A stretch of DNA of 7,528 nt from Deltaproteobacteria bacterium (GTDB lineage Bacteria > Desulfobacterota > Syntrophia > Syntrophales > JAAYKM01): contig JAGVTI010000231.1 of assembly GCA_019136935.1 (NCBI GenBank), positions 1 to 7,528 on the forward strand, given 5' to 3'. The notes under the pieces are model-generated. The model was not told the origin of the DNA and made no database searches. It saw nothing but the letters and a program-made list of their open reading frames with translations. This document shows, piece by piece, positions 6,152-7,528 of the stretch (the stretch's first letter is position 1; each line of letters begins with the position of its first letter). A program made the translations under genes and the position numbers.

Positions 6152-7294
6152 CTATTTTGGGCGGCCATGCCCCTTTTTTAACAGGTGCAGGGGCAGGTAA
6201 AAGAATGACCGAATCGCTGCGCTGTAACGGATATTTTTCCAATGCCTCCACTGCAGCCGGGAATCGATCAACTCCTCTGTCTGTTCGGTTTTCCCGTCGG
6301 TTCCCAGACGGCGGGCCAGGTTTCCGAGAGTTTCATGCCAGAAACGGTCTTCCTGCCTTGCCGCACCCAGGCGAAAGCCAATCTCCATCATGGGATCGCC
6401 GGTCCGGAAGAGGGGGTGGACCTGGATGACGGTGGCGCCTGCCCGGCGGAAGCTGCTGAAGGTGATCCACCCGGACAGGATGTGTCCCTGGATCGTACTG
6501 AAGCTGAAGGATCTCTCGTCGGCATGGATGACCATGATGCCCGTCGCCAGCGCCAGTCCGCCGGGGAGGGCGAGATTGAGAACCGCCGCCGTTCCCGGTG
6601 CGATCGGCGCGCCGGCGGAAGGGAAAACGCGGTTTCCTTTCGGCCAGAAATCGGGGAATTCCGATCGCCAGACCGCTACGACGTCCCGGGGATCGATCTC
6701 CGGATCGTTCACACGCAGAAAGTACCGCTTGTCCACGAGACGTCCGAAGCCCGTCGCCGGGAAGGAGACCCGCCTTCCATTCACGTTGATGTTCATGGCT
6801 TCAGGCGGCATGTCCCTGACCGAGACGCACTCTGCGAAAGGCGCCCAGCCGGCCGGGGGCCGGGACGGGGCGGAATATGAGCGGAGGCCTTCGGGACGGG
6901 TTTCTCCCGGATGTTGCCGGCAGCACAGGGCTTCCGTCTCCCTGTCGTAAACCCCGATCGCCTCGTCGAGGCCTGTGAGGTGAAACACGTCCTGGTACGG
7001 CTCACTGAGGCCGCATGCCAGAACCCGGATGTTTTTCCGGGAGGCCCGTGACGCATTGATGAGCAGCAGGCCGGCTCCTTCCACGTCCATGCGGCCGAGA
7101 CCGGACAGATTCAAGAGGATACGCCCGGATGCCTTCATTCCCTCTGCGAATGCCCCTGCCAGGGAAGCCTCGCAGGAGCCGTCCAGGTCGCCCCGGATAT
7201 CCAGGATGGTTGCGTCCTGATGGATTCTGATGGAAGCCACGACATCGTTTTGGCCTTGTCCCGCCATTTCCTCACGTGTGATTTTCTCGCTCAT
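6152..7294 (-). CDS. STAS-domain protein with C-terminal DUF1990/SRPBCC-like domain
   Basis: The 380-residue protein has two parts. Residues about 17-122 form a STAS domain of the anti-sigma-factor-antagonist type (ATILDIRGDLDG, ILLNLSGLGRMDVEGAGLLL, then VFHLTGLDEAIGVY). In SpoIIAA-like proteins a serine after the conserved aspartate is phosphorylated by an anti-sigma kinase. Here the segment is D70-V71-E72-G73, so that serine is missing and a glutamate sits at the site. After a Pro-rich linker (about 130-152), residues 155-330 form a second globular domain. Its FSFSTIQGH...SGWITFSSF pattern recalls DUF1990 of the SRPBCC/START-like lipid-binding fold, but this match is from memory and tentative. 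The tail (340-380) is basic with an aromatic stretch. The start at 7294 is backed by GGAGG 10 nt upstream. The longer frame to 7357 would begin inside the promoter. It leads a two-gene operon with the FAD oxidoreductase. No kinase or sigma factor is visible nearby. Confidence 0.75.
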   Translation of the reverse strand: MSEKITREEMAGQGQNDVVASIRIHQDATILDIRGDLDGSCEASLAGAFAEGMKASGRILLNLSGLGRMDVEGAGLLLINASRASRKNIRVLACGLSEPYQDVFHLTGLDEAIGVYDRETEALCCRQHPGETRPEGLRSYSAPSRPPAGWAPFAECVSVRDMPPEAMNINVNGRRVSFPATGFGRLVDKRYFLRVNDPEIDPRDVVAVWRSEFPDFWPKGNRVFPSAGAPIAPGTAAVLNLALPGGLALATGIMVIHADERSFSFSTIQGHILSGWITFSSFRRAGATVIQVHPLFRTGDPMMEIGFRLGAARQEDRFWHETLGNLARRLGTDGKTEQTEELIDSRLQWRHWKNIRYSAAIRSFFYLPLHLLKKGHGRPK

Positions 7295-7304
7295 GGGTAA
7301 GGGG

Positions 7305-7309
7305 CCTCC
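7305..7309 (-). promoter_or_regulatory. Ribosome binding site of the STAS gene
   Basis: GGAGG lies 10 nt before the ATG at 7294 and selects MSEKITREEM as the protein start over the in-frame ATG at 7357. Confidence 0.8.
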
Positions 7310-7328
7310 GAATTTTAAGAGATGAAAA

Positions 7329-7357
7329 ATTATAGATAGAATCGCCCGGTGAGTCAA
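7329..7357 (-). promoter_or_regulatory. Sigma-70-type promoter of the STAS/oxidoreductase operon
   Basis: On the minus strand TTGACT (-35, 7357-7352) is followed by exactly 17 nt and a perfect TATAAT (-10, 7334-7329). Transcription should begin near 7322, leaving a leader of about 28 nt. This is the strongest promoter in the window. No operator repeat is evident beside it. Confidence 0.8.
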
Positions 7358-7410
7358 TTCAAGAATGGTTTCGGTGGGTGACGAATGACCGAAGGGTATT
7401 TCGCCTTTGT

Positions 7411-7446
7411 TTTTCCCCTTCCGCCTTTCCCGGCGGAAGGGGAAAA
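7411..7446. repeat. Perfect 15-bp inverted repeat
   Basis: TTTTCCCCTTCCGCC (7411-7425) and its exact complement (7432-7446) flank a 6-nt loop. Its arms are split into pyrimidine and purine runs. Neither strand has a U-tract after the stem, so it is not a classical intrinsic terminator. It may protect the 3' end of the upstream transcript or be an extragenic palindromic element. It lies between the upstream gene and the STAS promoter. Confidence 0.75.
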
Positions 7447-7462
7447 GACCGGCCTTCCGGTC
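7443..7462 (-). terminator. Compact terminator at the end of the upstream gene
   Basis: GACCGG (7462-7457 on the minus strand), an AAGG loop and CCGGTC (7452-7447) form a perfect 6-bp hairpin that includes the GA of the TGA stop codon. TTTT (7446-7443) follows. The U-tract is short, and those four bases also belong to the next inverted repeat, so the two structures compete. Confidence 0.5.
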
Positions 7463-7528
7463 AGGACTGGTGCCAGCTCTGGGCCAGGATGTTGATATAG
7501 GCCTGGTCGCCCCGCATGGCGTTGTACT
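7461..7528 (-). CDS. C-terminal fragment of an unrecognised protein
   Basis: Read on the minus strand from the window edge, 21 codons followed by TGA encode YNAMRGDQAYINILAQSWH and two last residues (QS). The stop is followed at once by a hairpin terminator, which supports a real gene end. Its start lies beyond the window. I do not recognise the family from this fragment. Orientation matches the STAS operon, but the strong promoter between them makes separate transcription likely. Confidence 0.55.
   Translation of the reverse strand, partial: YNAMRGDQAYINILAQSWHQS

Noticed and set aside
5502..6200. 232-codon plus-strand open frame antisense to the oxidoreductase gene
   Set aside because: It is the complement of a well-supported gene with clear FAD motifs, has no ribosome binding site or domain, and has shadow-like composition. 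The same holds for 4821-5381 and 6242-6880.
6129..6251. N-terminal extension of the oxidoreductase
   Set aside because: It would overlap the STAS coding region by about 100 nt, and the extra residues precede a normal family start.
7295..7357. N-terminal extension of the STAS protein
   Set aside because: The extra codons overlap the -10 and -35 hexamers of the operon promoter.
1..7528. CRISPR arrays, insertion sequences, tRNA genes, phage or toxin-antitoxin modules
   Set aside because: I looked for regularly spaced repeats, terminal inverted repeats with transposase, tRNA-like folds and small gene pairs, and found none.

Overview
The window looks like ordinary chromosome from a moderately GC-rich Gram-negative bacterium. 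The best guess is a deltaproteobacterium (Desulfobacterota/Syntrophales-like). This rests on the acidic -EFKEF tail of the chemoreceptor, an ACP/acyl-AMP ligase/acyltransferase fusion and the general protein style, so the assignment is inference. It holds six protein-coding genes, two of them cut by the window edges. I see no RNA genes, no mobile element and no CRISPR array.

Layout. Positions 1-999 (+) are the cytoplasmic signalling part of a methyl-accepting chemotaxis protein whose sensor half lies to the left. Converging on it is a large minus-strand gene (1175-4006) encoding acyl carrier protein, fatty acyl-AMP ligase-type adenylation domain and PlsC-type acyltransferase in one chain. This gene has a clear sigma-70-like promoter at 4068-4096. 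Its divergent neighbour is a cold-shock protein (4286-4486, +). The cold-shock leader contains a terminator-like hairpin with a U7 tract (4196-4233) and a second hairpin (4246-4279) overlapping the ribosome binding site. This is a plausible RNA-level control region. A bidirectional terminator (4510-4563) separates it from the next minus-strand unit.

That unit reads right to left. A near-consensus promoter (7329-7357) drives a STAS-domain protein with a second, DUF1990/SRPBCC-like C-terminal domain (6152-7294). It is followed 23 nt later by an FAD-dependent oxidoreductase of the phytoene desaturase/PYROXD2 type (4701-6128). The two almost certainly form an operon. Upstream of that promoter is the 3' end of another minus-strand gene (7461-7528) with compact hairpin structures just after its stop codon.

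Functionally the window mixes chemotaxis signalling, lipid acylation, cold-shock RNA chaperoning and a small redox/regulatory operon. Only the STAS-oxidoreductase pair is linked by arrangement. I found no convincing new defence or mobile system. The most interesting signals are the self-contained three-domain acyl relay, the STAS protein with glutamate in place of the phosphorylatable serine, and the structured leader of the cold-shock gene.
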